Shown one piece after another: positions 1-7,949 of a stretch of 64,000 bases of DNA. A model generated the notes under the pieces. The model was not told the origin of the DNA. It saw only the letters and a program-made list of their open reading frames with translations, and ran no database searches. Source of the stretch: Microlunatus elymi (GTDB lineage: Bacteria; Actinomycetota; Actinomycetes; Propionibacteriales; Propionibacteriaceae). Numbering within the stretch: position 1 is the stretch's first letter; every line of letters begins with the position of its first letter. Location: contig NZ_CP041692.1 in assembly GCF_007362775.1 (NCBI RefSeq), positions 3,720,001 through 3,784,000 of the forward strand, in the 5' to 3' direction. A program made the position numbers and the translations under genes.

Positions 1-507
1 CCGACCGGCATCGACCAGCGCCTGAGCCCGGGCGATGAAGTCGCGGGCGTAGGCCGGGCTGATCTTGACCACGATCATCTCGTCGGCGTCGATCTCGTCC
101 TCGGGCTGCGGCACGGCGGGTTCGTCGTCCTCGCCGACCTCGGCATCCTCGGAGACGTCGACGTTGGAGAAGAGTTCGATCACGACCTTGCTGGCCGACG
201 GATCCCAGGCGATGGTCATGGTGCCGACCCGGAAGTCCTCGCTGATCGGGGCGTCCAACGGCGAGTTGTCGGCCGCCTGGTCGACCGGCGGCGGCACCGC
301 GGCCTGGCCGCTGCTGCGCCGGTGGACCTCCTCGAGCACACGCTCCAGGTGCTCGGCCAACACCGAGACCTGCTGCTTCTCCACCACCACGCTGGTGATC
401 CGGTTGCCTTCCCGGGCCTGCAGGAAGAAGGTCCGCTCGCCGGGCTGGCCGACCGTACCGGCGACGAACCGATCGGGCGAGTCGAACTGATGCACCACTA
501 TCGCCAT
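1..507 (-). CDS. DUF3090 family protein (3' end cut by window start)
   Basis: The protein starts at an ATG (505-507) as MAIVVHQFDSPDRFVAGTVG and remains open to base 1, so 169 residues are visible and the C-terminus is missing. Sequence style and position match the DUF3090 (TIGR03847) family, mycobacterial Rv2134c-like, of about 190 residues; its biochemical role is unknown. The middle is acidic and low in complexity (around residues 125-145, rich in E and D). It lies 33 bp downstream of the histidine phosphatase gene on the same strand, the usual actinobacterial arrangement, so the two are probably co-transcribed. Confidence 0.85.
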   Translation of the reverse strand, partial: MAIVVHQFDSPDRFVAGTVGQPGERTFFLQAREGNRITSVVVEKQQVSVLAEHLERVLEEVHRRSSGQAAVPPPVDQAADNSPLDAPISEDFRVGTMTIAWDPSASKVVIELFSNVDVSEDAEVGEDDEPAVPQPEDEIDADEMIVVKISPAYARDFIARAQALVDAGR

Positions 508-540
508 GCCGCCCACCCTATGCCCGCCGGGTAACGCGAC

Positions 541-1329
541 TCAGACATCGCCCGTGCCCAACCCGCCGCCGACGGCCGCGTCCTGCTCGCCGCCGGTTGG
601 TCGACTTCGGCCCTTGCCGGCCGTCTTCTTGACCGGCCCTGACTTCTTGACCGGCTTGGGAATCAGCGTGGCGAGGTCCTGGCCGACCGAATTCATCCGC
701 AGCACGAACGGCCGGGTGTCGGCGTAGTGAATCACCGAGATCGAGGCCGGGTCGACCATGATCCGCTGGAACGCGTCCAGGTGCATGCCGAGCGCATCGG
801 CCAGGATGGCCTTGATCACGTCTCCGTGGGAGACCGCCACCCAGAGCGCGTCGTCGCCGAACTCGGCGCCGAGCTTGCTGTCCCAGCCTCGTACGGTGGC
901 GACCGCACGGGCCGACATCTCCGTCATCGCCTCGCCGTCGGGGAACCGGACCGCAGAGGGCTGCTGTTGCACCGTCCGCCAGAGCTTCTCCTTGGCCAGT
1001 TCGCTGAGCTTGCGTCCGGTCCAGGAGCCGTAGCCGCACTCGATCAGTCCGGCCTCGGCCGTCACCGGCAGCGGCTGGGTGTCGGCCCGGCCATCTGTCC
1101 CGGGCAGGCAGAGCCTGCGTGCGTCGGCGATCGCCTTGGCGGTCTGCCGGCAGCGGCGCAACGGGGACGACACGATGGCACGAATCGGCAACGCCGCGAT
1201 CCGGTCGGCCGACACGGCGGCCTGCTGTACGCCGACCTCGTCCAGTTCGACGCCGGGTGATCGCCCGGCCAGGACACCGGTGGCGTTGGCAGCTGTACGG
1301 CCGTGCCGGACGAGCAGGACAGTAGTCAC
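541..1329 (-). CDS. Histidine phosphatase family protein (MSMEG_4193-like phosphoglycerate mutase fold)
   Basis: 262 residues. The phosphate-binding RHG motif (LLVRHGRTAANATG) is at residues 6-19, and the second catalytic His lies in VSHGDVIKAILAD near residue 166. It matches the 'probable phosphomutase, MSMEG_4193' family (Rv2135c-like); the substrate is unknown. The last 40 residues are a basic Lys/Arg/Gly-rich tail beyond the catalytic domain. The start is a GTG (1327-1329) behind a GGAGAG site. That site and start lie inside an 18-bp sequence that is duplicated immediately upstream. DUF3090 follows and uppP is nearby but on the opposite strand; in mycobacteria the three are collinear. Confidence 0.88.
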   Translation of the reverse strand: MTTVLLVRHGRTAANATGVLAGRSPGVELDEVGVQQAAVSADRIAALPIRAIVSSPLRRCRQTAKAIADARRLCLPGTDGRADTQPLPVTAEAGLIECGYGSWTGRKLSELAKEKLWRTVQQQPSAVRFPDGEAMTEMSARAVATVRGWDSKLGAEFGDDALWVAVSHGDVIKAILADALGMHLDAFQRIMVDPASISVIHYADTRPFVLRMNSVGQDLATLIPKPVKKSGPVKKTAGKGRSRPTGGEQDAAVGGGLGTGDV

Positions 1330-1371
1330 GAAGTGGCTCTCCTTCTTGAGCTCGTCACGAAGTGGCTCTCC
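1325..1371 (-). repeat. Duplicated RBS-plus-start segment ahead of the histidine phosphatase
   Basis: The 18-bp sequence GTCACGAAGTGGCTCTCC occurs at 1325-1342 and again, identically, at 1354-1371 (29 bp apart). Read on the minus strand each copy is GGAGAGCCACTTCGTGAC, a ribosome-binding site followed by a GTG. The downstream copy supplies the start of the phosphatase. The upstream copy opens a 10-codon frame (GTG at 1358) whose TGA overlaps the phosphatase GTG as GTGA. Either the duplication is neutral or the mini-ORF couples translation to the main gene. Confidence 0.8.
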
Positions 1372-1402
1372 CTCTGGAACTCGGTACGAGCAGTGACCCT
1401 AC

Positions 1403-1939
1403 TCAGGATTCCCAATCCAGGAAGCGATAGCGGCCGCGCAGGTAGCCGAGTGCCTGGTCCCCCTGGACCAGGTCGGCCAGTTGCACCTTCTCGATCCGCG
1501 CCCGGACCAGGTAGGCCCAACCGGCCTTCTCGGGCTCCCCCTCCAGCAGCCGGGCGCCGATCCAGGCCGGCGCGCCGTCGGCGACCGGACCCCACTCGGT
1601 CTGGGTCCAGTTGCCGGTGCGGAACTTGCCGCCCGGTGACGGGGTGACGCCGGCGAACACGTCACCGATCCGGCGATGTGGCCCACCCAACACGGTGACC
1701 GCCACCGTCCGGGTCTCGGCCAGCAGCTCCCCCAGACCCGACTCCGGATTCACCAGGCCGATCACCTCGCCCGGGTCGCCCTCGGCGATGATCATCGACG
1801 ACACCGTCAGCCCGGCCCGCTCCTTGCCCTGGCCGCTGGCCCAGATCGTCACCGGCGCGCTCAACCGGCCGCGGGCCCGCCGTACCGGATCGCGGTCGGG
1901 TTCGGGGGTGAGGAACGGGTGTTCGGCGTGGATCGACAC
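1403..1939 (-). CDS. Flavin reductase-like FMN-binding split-barrel protein
   Basis: 178 residues, the usual size for the flavin reductase-like domain. The pattern APVTIWASGQGKERAGLTVSS, then NPESGLGELL and an internal GxTPSPGGKFRTGNW stretch, fits the FMN-binding split barrel of two-component monooxygenase reductases. No monooxygenase partner is adjacent, so the physiological acceptor is unknown. The start is a GTG (1937-1939). A TACAAA hexamer ends about 8 bases before it on the minus strand and no ribosome-binding site is evident, so the message may be leaderless. It is transcribed towards the histidine phosphatase 73 bp away. Confidence 0.75.
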   Translation of the reverse strand: MSIHAEHPFLTPEPDRDPVRRARGRLSAPVTIWASGQGKERAGLTVSSMIIAEGDPGEVIGLVNPESGLGELLAETRTVAVTVLGGPHRRIGDVFAGVTPSPGGKFRTGNWTQTEWGPVADGAPAWIGARLLEGEPEKAGWAYLVRARIEKVQLADLVQGDQALGYLRGRYRFLDWES

Positions 1940-2180
1940 AGCTCATTTGTAGCCGACCGTTGCAGTCGTGCCGCGTCGGCCTGCCGCCGCATCCTGCACC
2001 GCGGTCGTACCCGGATCGGACCGCGGTCGGAATCTGCCCGCCGATCCGGCAGTTCTGGTGCGGCGGCTTGGCCGCAGCGGCGCGGCAGGACAGGATGGGC
2101 GGTCGTGCGCCGCGAACTCGGCGCGCGGGCCGTACGGGATCAGCCGGGACGGTCGGCCGAGATGAGGAGAAGGTGACCCG

Positions 2181-3029
2181 ATGGGCTGGTTCGAGGCGAT
2201 CGTGCTCGGCATCGTGCAAGGACTGACCGAATTCCTGCCGATCTCCTCCAGTGCTCACATCTCGATCATCGGCCAGCTGTTCGGCAACGGCGATCCGGGG
2301 GCGGCGTTCACCGCGATCATCCAGATCGGCACCGAGACCGCGGTGATCGTGTACTTCCGGCACGACATCGCGCGGATCATCAAGGCCTGGTTCCTGTCCC
2401 TGATCGGCCGGATCGATCGAGATGATCATGACGCCCGGATGGGGTGGCTGGTGATCATCGGCTCGATCCCGATCGTGGTGCTCGGGCTGCTGCTGCAGAA
2501 CTGGATCGACACCGCCTTCCGCAATTTGTGGATCACGGTGGCGATGCTGGCCGGCTTCGGTCTGGTGATCGGGATCGTGGACAGCCTGGCCACTCATCGC
2601 CGGACCCTGCAGGACCTGACCTGGAAGCACGGCCTGCTCTACGGCCTGGCCCAGTCGCTGGCGCTGATCCCCGGCGTCTCCCGCTCCGGCGGCACCATCA
2701 CCGCCGGTCTGGCGATGGGCTACAAGCGGGAGGACGCCACCCGGTATTCGTTCCTGTTGGCCATCCCGGCGGTGATGGGCGCCGGCCTGTATCAGCTGTA
2801 CGAGGCACTGACCGGTGACGCGCACGCGCAGGTGGCCTGGGGTCCGACGATCGCCGCGGCCGTGGTCGCTTTCATCATCGGCTTCATCATGATCGCCTGG
2901 TTCCTGCGCTTCGTCAGCACGCACAGCTTCTGGCCGTTCGTGATCTACCGGATCGGCCTGGCCGCCGCGGTCGCGGTGCTGCTGATCGTCGGGGTTCTGG
3001 ATCCGCTCGGCGCAACCCCGACCCCGTGA
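2181..3029 (+). CDS. uppP: Undecaprenyl-diphosphatase (BacA/UppP family)
   Basis: 282 residues, a typical length. This integral membrane enzyme removes a phosphate from undecaprenyl pyrophosphate to recycle the lipid carrier for cell-wall synthesis; loss or overexpression of family members alters bacitracin sensitivity. Both signature motifs are present: [12 protein letters not shown] (residues 15-26, catalytic Glu) and [14 protein letters not shown] (near 166-179, Arg and Ser of the active site), with several hydrophobic segments. The ATG is preceded by GAGGAGAAGG at good spacing. The gene converges on the LLM oxidoreductase, with stop codons four bases apart. In mycobacteria it sits beside the histidine phosphatase/DUF3090 pair as here, but collinear. 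Confidence 0.95.
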   Translation: MGWFEAIVLGIVQGLTEFLPISSSAHISIIGQLFGNGDPGAAFTAIIQIGTETAVIVYFRHDIARIIKAWFLSLIGRIDRDDHDARMGWLVIIGSIPIVVLGLLLQNWIDTAFRNLWITVAMLAGFGLVIGIVDSLATHRRTLQDLTWKHGLLYGLAQSLALIPGVSRSGGTITAGLAMGYKREDATRYSFLLAIPAVMGAGLYQLYEALTGDAHAQVAWGPTIAAAVVAFIIGFIMIAWFLRFVSTHSFWPFVIYRIGLAAAVAVLLIVGVLDPLGATPTP

Positions 3030-3033
3030 TCGC

Positions 3034-4083
3034 TCAGTCCCCGACCCCGGACCGTTCCAGTGCCTCGGCGATGGTCTGCAGCGCGGCCAGTTTGGTCTCG
3101 ACCGGCCCGTAGGGGGCGACGGCGCACGTGCGGAGCCCGGATTCGGCGAAGGCCTGCAGCCGCTCGGTCAACCGGCCGAGGTCGCCGATCAGTGAGGTGT
3201 CGTCGATGAACTGCTCCGGCACCGCGGCCATCGCGTCTCGCTGCCGTCCGCCCAGGTAGAGGTCCTGGATCTCGGCCGCCTCGGCCTCGTACCCCATCCG
3301 GATCGCCAGCCGGTTGTAGAAGTTCTGTTCCCGGCTGCCCATGCCGCCGATGTAGAGGGCCGCGTACGGACGGATCGGATGCGCACAGGCCGTGACGTCG
3401 TCGCCGACCACCAACGGCACGGTCGCCATCACGTCGAAGTCGTCCAGCGTCTTGCCGATCCGCGCCCGGCCGTTCTCGATGTGACGCAGCTGTTCGGCGG
3501 CGAAGCCGAGCGCGTAGAAGATGCCCAGCCAGCCGTCGGTGTAGCGGCCGCAGAGCTCGAGATTCTTCGGCCCGACGGCGGCCAGATAACGCGGGATCCG
3601 CTCGCTCGCCGGCTTGATCATCAACTTCAGCGGCTTGCCCGGCCCGTCCGGCAGCGGCAGCCGGAAATGCTTGCCCTGAAAGGAAACCGTCTTGCGGTCC
3701 AGGGCCAGTTCGAGGATCTCCAGATACTCCCGGGTCCGGCCCAGCGGCGCGTCGAACCGGACCCCGTGCCAGCCCTCCGAGACCTGCGGGCCGGACACGC
3801 CGAGACCGAGCCGGAACCGGCCGTCAGTGAGCCGATCCAGGCTGGCCGCCGTCATCGCCGTCATCGCCGGAGTCCGCGCCGGGATCTGCATCACCGCCGC
3901 ACCCAAGTTGATCTTGGTGGTCTGGCCGCCGAGCCAGGCCAGCACGGTAGGGGTGTCGGAGCCGTACGCCTCGGCGGTCCAGACCGAGTCGAAACCGAGC
4001 TCCTCGGCCCGCCGAGTCAGCCGAAGTTGATCTTGGGGATCGTCGGAACCGACCAGGTATCCGAGATTGAGCGCCAGCCGCAT
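3034..4083 (-). CDS. LLM-class F420-dependent oxidoreductase (Rv3520c-like)
   Basis: 349 residues. The N-terminus MRLALNLGYLVGSDDP followed by LTRRAEELGFDSVWTAEAYGSD is typical of bacterial luciferase-like TIM barrels that use coenzyme F420. The stretch TDGRFRLGLGVSGPQVSEGWHG matches the TIGR03559/Rv3520c group. The substrate is unknown. F420 dependence is inferred from family membership and actinobacterial origin, not from a visible cofactor assay motif. It diverges from the aldo/keto reductase (69 bp between starts), so the two promoters share that gap. Confidence 0.87.
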   Translation of the reverse strand: MRLALNLGYLVGSDDPQDQLRLTRRAEELGFDSVWTAEAYGSDTPTVLAWLGGQTTKINLGAAVMQIPARTPAMTAMTAASLDRLTDGRFRLGLGVSGPQVSEGWHGVRFDAPLGRTREYLEILELALDRKTVSFQGKHFRLPLPDGPGKPLKLMIKPASERIPRYLAAVGPKNLELCGRYTDGWLGIFYALGFAAEQLRHIENGRARIGKTLDDFDVMATVPLVVGDDVTACAHPIRPYAALYIGGMGSREQNFYNRLAIRMGYEAEAAEIQDLYLGGRQRDAMAAVPEQFIDDTSLIGDLGRLTERLQAFAESGLRTCAVAPYGPVETKLAALQTIAEALERSGVGD

Positions 4084-4152
4084 GGCCTCACCGTAGCGTC
4101 AGCGGCCCACCCTGCGGCGCTCGACGTCCCGCACCGGTTAGGGTCATTTCCC

Positions 4153-5112
4153 ATGGAGAGCCGGCGCGTCGGGAGCAGCGGATTGCAGGTGTCCCGGCTG
4201 GGGTTGGGCACCCTGACCTGGGCCCGCGACACCAGCGCCGAGGACGCGCGCGAGTTGCTGGCCACGTTCTGCGCGGCAGGCGGCAATCTGATCGACACCG
4301 CGGCCGCGTACGCCGCCGGCGACGCCGAGCGGTTGATCGGCAAGCTGACCCGAGATGTGGTCGCCCGAGACGAGTTGGTGATCGCCACCAAGGCCGGATT
4401 CGCGATCCGCGGCGGCAAACGGATCACCGACACCTCCCGGCGCGCGTTGCTGCGTGATCTCGAGGGATCGCTGCGCCGCTTGGACACCGACCACGTGGAC
4501 ATCTGGCAGGTGCACGCCTGGGGTACGGCGCCGCTGCAAGAAACGCTGTCCGCGTTGGATCATGCGGTCACCAGCGGCAAGGCCCGCTATGTCGGGATCT
4601 CGAATTTCGTCGGCTGGCAGACCGCCCAGGCGGCGACCTGGCAGCGGGCGGTGCCGGGGCGGACGCCGTTGGCCAGCACCCAGGTGGAGTATTCGTTGCT
4701 GGCGAGGCGGGCCGAGGTCGAGGTGCTGCCGGCCGCACGGGCGATGGGGCTGGGCATCTTTCCCTGGTCGCCGTTGGGCCGAGGTGTGCTGACCGGCAAG
4801 TACCGGACCGGGATCCCGCGGGACTCGCGGGCTGCCAGTGATCATTTCTCCTGGTTCACCGAGCCGTATCTGCAGACCCGGTCCCGGGCCGTCGTGGAGG
4901 CGGTGGCCAAGGCCGCCGACGGACTTGATCTTGATCCGTTGCAGGTCGCCCTGCTCTGGGTCCGCGACGCCCCCGGCGTCACCGCTCCCCTGCTCGGCGC
5001 CCGCAACGCCGCCCAGCTGAAACCGGCCCTGGACGTGGAGGGCAAGGCGCTCCCCGAGGAGATCGCGATGGCCCTCGACGACGTCTCCGGCGGCCGAGTT
5101 GTCAGAACGTAG
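4153..5112 (+). CDS. Aldo/keto reductase
   Basis: 319 residues from the ATG at 4153 (MESRRVGSSGLQVSRLGLGT). The family features are visible: the catalytic Asp-Tyr of IDTAAAYAAGDAERLIG (near residue 48), Lys in VIATKAGF, His in IWQVHAWG, and the C-terminal NADPH-binding region. The reading frame stays open upstream, but this start fits the family N-terminus. The last codons (V-R-T-stop) form the left arm of an 18-bp hairpin. Its substrate is unknown; it is transcribed away from the LLM oxidoreductase. Confidence 0.9.
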   Translation: MESRRVGSSGLQVSRLGLGTLTWARDTSAEDARELLATFCAAGGNLIDTAAAYAAGDAERLIGKLTRDVVARDELVIATKAGFAIRGGKRITDTSRRALLRDLEGSLRRLDTDHVDIWQVHAWGTAPLQETLSALDHAVTSGKARYVGISNFVGWQTAQAATWQRAVPGRTPLASTQVEYSLLARRAEVEVLPAARAMGLGIFPWSPLGRGVLTGKYRTGIPRDSRAASDHFSWFTEPYLQTRSRAVVEAVAKAADGLDLDPLQVALLWVRDAPGVTAPLLGARNAAQLKPALDVEGKALPEEIAMALDDVSGGRVVRT

Positions 5113-5142
5113 TTGGGCTATAGGCCAACTACGTTCTGACAA
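5099..5142. terminator. Perfect 18-bp hairpin between convergent genes
   Basis: The arms TTGTCAGAACGTAGTTGG (5099-5116) and its reverse complement (5125-5142) flank the 8-base loop GCTATAGG. The left arm covers the stop codon of the aldo/keto reductase, and the right arm ends 8 bases before the stop of the minus-strand lyase gene, so it is placed as a bidirectional terminator. There is no U-run on either side. A sister hairpin with a compensatory base-pair change is at 49089-49130. Confidence 0.8.
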
Positions 5143-5150
5143 GTCGGTGA

Positions 5151-7607
5151 TCAGGCGAGCTTCACGACCACGCGTTGGGTGGCGCCGGCCTGTCCGGTCA
5201 GGTCGCCGAAGCTGATCCGGAGCTCGCGGCCGATCTTGCTCGAGGACACCGTGTCCGGAGCTGACAGCACCTTGCTGACCGGGTGGCGCCAGACCAGGTC
5301 GAGGCCGGTCACCTGTCGTCCCGGATCGCTGACGCAGATCGTCGCCGTTCCCCTGAGCTGTCGGATCAGTACGGAGGCCGGGGCCGATGCGCTGACGTCG
5401 CCGACCCGGCCCGGCTGCCAGAAGTTGACCGCGGTCAGCCCGAGCGTGGGAACCCGGATGCCCTGTTGCGCCGCCGTGTTCGCCTGGGTGTGGATCCGGC
5501 CAGATGCCTTGTGGGCAAGGGATCTCGTCTCGTGCGCGCTCGCGCCGGGGACGAGCAGATAGCCGTAGCTCGCATTGCTCGGACGGACGCCGTGATCGGT
5601 GTAGAGGGTGAGGTAGCGGCGGGTGATCGGATCGGTGCTGCCGCCGTCGTTGATGTCGTGCCAGGCGCCGGTTCGTTCGTCGCGCAGAGCGGTCAGCTCG
5701 GTCGGCTGCAGGAAGACGTAGCCGGCTTGTCCGTCCAGGTGAGCCCACCGTGGATTGTCGAAGACCTTGGACCAGCCCTGGACGGTCGGCTGGGTCCGGT
5801 CGTCGATGATCAACTTCGCGGTGCCGTGTTCGCCCAGCGCGCGGTTGTCGTAGACGGTCTCGGCCGCCTCGGCGTCCTGCGAACTGATCCCGGCGCCGAG
5901 GCAGACCACGTACGAGTCCAGGCTGAACCAGGATTTCCTTGCCTGCAAGGTGCTCTGGAACCCGATCAGGTGCTGACCGTACGCGCCGAACTCGCCGTCG
6001 GTGCTGCCGCCGACCCAGGCAACGTCGGGGGTCGGATTGGCCCATTGTCCGCCGGCTTCGTCGGCCAGGTGCTTCTTCGACACGGTGATGCCGGGCAACC
6101 GATACGGGTCGACGGTGGGCCAGTACGCGTCGGAGTACTGACCAAGATCATCCGCGAGCCACCATTGCAGCCAGCCGGAGCCGGTATGCCAGCCGCGTTT
6201 GTTCTCGTGATTGCCGGTCTCGTAGTAGCTGATCCGTTTCGACGCCGCCGAGATCGCCGCGGCCCAGCCGGGGCGTCGGTGGGTGGCACGATCCATGTTG
6301 CCGAAGACCCGATGCTCCACCGGCTCGTCGAGGGCGACCACCGAGTCGTCGTTGATCACCTGCTGCATGTCTGCCAGCTGGACCAGGCCGAGACCGTTAC
6401 TGACCGCCTCGTCGTAGCTGTCCCGCTGCACCCAGCCCTTCAGCATGCCCCGCCAGCGCTGGGCCTGCTCGGCAGCCGCGCCCTTGGCGATCAGCGCGAC
6501 CGACGGCAGCACCGCATGCCCCCTGGTGTGGTCACTGCCGCCCTGCCGGGTGATGCCGCGTCCGGAGACGCAGTCCATCATCAGCCCGTTGTAGATGAAC
6601 GGTGCCAGGGCGTTGTCGATGGTGTCCAGGAACAGCGACTGATTCGGGTCGGTGACCTCGAAGCTGGATCCGTGCAGCAGGGCGAAGAGGCGACCGAGAC
6701 CGCTGACCAGCACGGCGCCGTAGCCACCGATGTAGGGAATGTTGGTGTGCTGGATGAAGGATCCGTCGGCGTAGTAGCCGTCTCCGGTGGTCACGTACGG
6801 AAAGACCGGAGACAGCGCGTCCCGTGCCAGGGTCAGCCGGTCGGCGTTGTCGGCCAGCAGGCTGCGCAGGATCACGCTCAGGCACAGGTCGACCCGGTTG
6901 GCCCCGGTGCTGGTGCCGGTGTAGTGATCGAAGGTCGAGTCCGGCACGTAGTAGTCGACCGCGGCAGCGTAGGCGGCCCGCTGGTCGGCGCCGAGGTCGT
7001 CGAAGATCAGGATCGCGGTGGTCATGAAGTCCTGTGCGCCGCCGATCTGGAAATTCCACCAGTTGCCGAAGCGTGGGATGCCGTCGCCGTAGACCTCGCG
7101 GTTGAGCTGATCGACTCCGTCGATCACGATCTTGGTGGCGGCACTGTCGCCGGTCAGTCCGGTGCCCGGTTGGCGGACGGCCTCGGCGATCTGCCGCAAC
7201 CGGGTGATGGTGGTGTTCATCCGGGCCGAGTAGTTGTACGAGTCGGTGTCGGTGTTCGGATCGGGGTCGTCGTAGTTCAGGTCCGGCCATAGTGCCCCGG
7301 GCTGAGGGGCGAGCGTGTCGAGGAAGCCGCTTGCGGTCCGGCCGATCGCCGCGAGCTTGGAGCTGAACGGCTCGGCGGTGGCGTCGAAACCCGTACCCAG
7401 GAACAGGTCTCGCCAGCGTTGGCGGAGGGTGTCGAATTCGCCCGCAGCCGCGAACGCGCTGCCGGCGGTCAGATTCGGCAACACGAAGGCTCCCAGGGCG
7501 ACGCCGCCGCCGGCCAACACGGCCCGGCGGCTGAGGGGCGGAACGCCGGCGGCGGTGAGTTGATCATGAGTTCGTCCTGCGTCACTGCAGGTGTCGGGGG
7601 TCTGCAT
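5151..7607 (-). CDS. Secreted polysaccharide lyase family 8 (hyaluronate/chondroitin/xanthan lyase type)
   Basis: 818 residues, typical for PL8. A Tat-type signal (SRRAVLAGG at 26-34, hydrophobic stretch, AFAAA near 51-55) indicates export. The alpha/alpha-toroid domain carries the expected catalytic set: Trp183-Trp184 patch, Asn237 (TGANR), His287 and Tyr296 nine residues apart as in known PL8 enzymes, and Arg350/Arg354 (SGRGITR). The C-terminal half is beta-sandwich-like. The enzyme cleaves acidic polysaccharides by beta-elimination; hyaluronan, chondroitin or xanthan cannot be distinguished by eye. No ribosome-binding site is obvious before the ATG. It is the last gene of a minus-strand run. 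Confidence 0.9.
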   Translation of the reverse strand: MQTPDTCSDAGRTHDQLTAAGVPPLSRRAVLAGGGVALGAFVLPNLTAGSAFAAAGEFDTLRQRWRDLFLGTGFDATAEPFSSKLAAIGRTASGFLDTLAPQPGALWPDLNYDDPDPNTDTDSYNYSARMNTTITRLRQIAEAVRQPGTGLTGDSAATKIVIDGVDQLNREVYGDGIPRFGNWWNFQIGGAQDFMTTAILIFDDLGADQRAAYAAAVDYYVPDSTFDHYTGTSTGANRVDLCLSVILRSLLADNADRLTLARDALSPVFPYVTTGDGYYADGSFIQHTNIPYIGGYGAVLVSGLGRLFALLHGSSFEVTDPNQSLFLDTIDNALAPFIYNGLMMDCVSGRGITRQGGSDHTRGHAVLPSVALIAKGAAAEQAQRWRGMLKGWVQRDSYDEAVSNGLGLVQLADMQQVINDDSVVALDEPVEHRVFGNMDRATHRRPGWAAAISAASKRISYYETGNHENKRGWHTGSGWLQWWLADDLGQYSDAYWPTVDPYRLPGITVSKKHLADEAGGQWANPTPDVAWVGGSTDGEFGAYGQHLIGFQSTLQARKSWFSLDSYVVCLGAGISSQDAEAAETVYDNRALGEHGTAKLIIDDRTQPTVQGWSKVFDNPRWAHLDGQAGYVFLQPTELTALRDERTGAWHDINDGGSTDPITRRYLTLYTDHGVRPSNASYGYLLVPGASAHETRSLAHKASGRIHTQANTAAQQGIRVPTLGLTAVNFWQPGRVGDVSASAPASVLIRQLRGTATICVSDPGRQVTGLDLVWRHPVSKVLSAPDTVSSSKIGRELRISFGDLTGQAGATQRVVVKLA

Positions 7608-7702
7608 GTCGCGGCACGCTACTCGCCGGCTCCGGGCTGCCGCCGGTCAACACGCGCGTTGCCAACCGTTGCCGCATCGGACGTGACGGCGCAACCGATG
7701 CG

Positions 7703-7924
7703 TCAGGACGTGCGATCGAAGGTGGGCGGTTCGAGGGTGGAGCGGACCTTGATGATCTTGCGACGGATCCAGACGTCACGGGTGCCGTCGCGATAGCGGC
7801 GCAGCCGGGTGAGCTCCCAGCCGCCGTACTCCGCGTGATCGGTGAGCAGTTTGCGGACGGCACCACGCGACAGATTGCGGTCCAGCCGGACCCGCTCGAC
7901 CTGGTATTCAACGGGCTGTTTCAT
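7703..7924 (-). CDS. DUF5703 family protein
   Basis: 73 residues: MKQPVEYQVERVRLDRN, then a conserved LLTDHAEYGGWELTRLRRYRDG block and VWIRRKIIKVRST. This small basic protein matches the actinobacterial DUF5703 family, function unknown. It lies 25 bp downstream of the M20 peptidase on the same strand, so the two are probably one transcript. No membrane segment or signal peptide is seen. Confidence 0.75.
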   Translation of the reverse strand: MKQPVEYQVERVRLDRNLSRGAVRKLLTDHAEYGGWELTRLRRYRDGTRDVWIRRKIIKVRSTLEPPTFDRTS

Positions 7925-7949
7925 CGTCGCCCCAGGCTAATCCTTCTGC

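Noticed and set aside
1662-2924. A 420-codon minus-strand open frame across the flavin reductase and uppP
   Set aside because: It is antisense to two well-supported genes, has low-complexity His/Asp/Arg-rich translation and no ribosome-binding site; typical shadow of high-G+C coding DNA.
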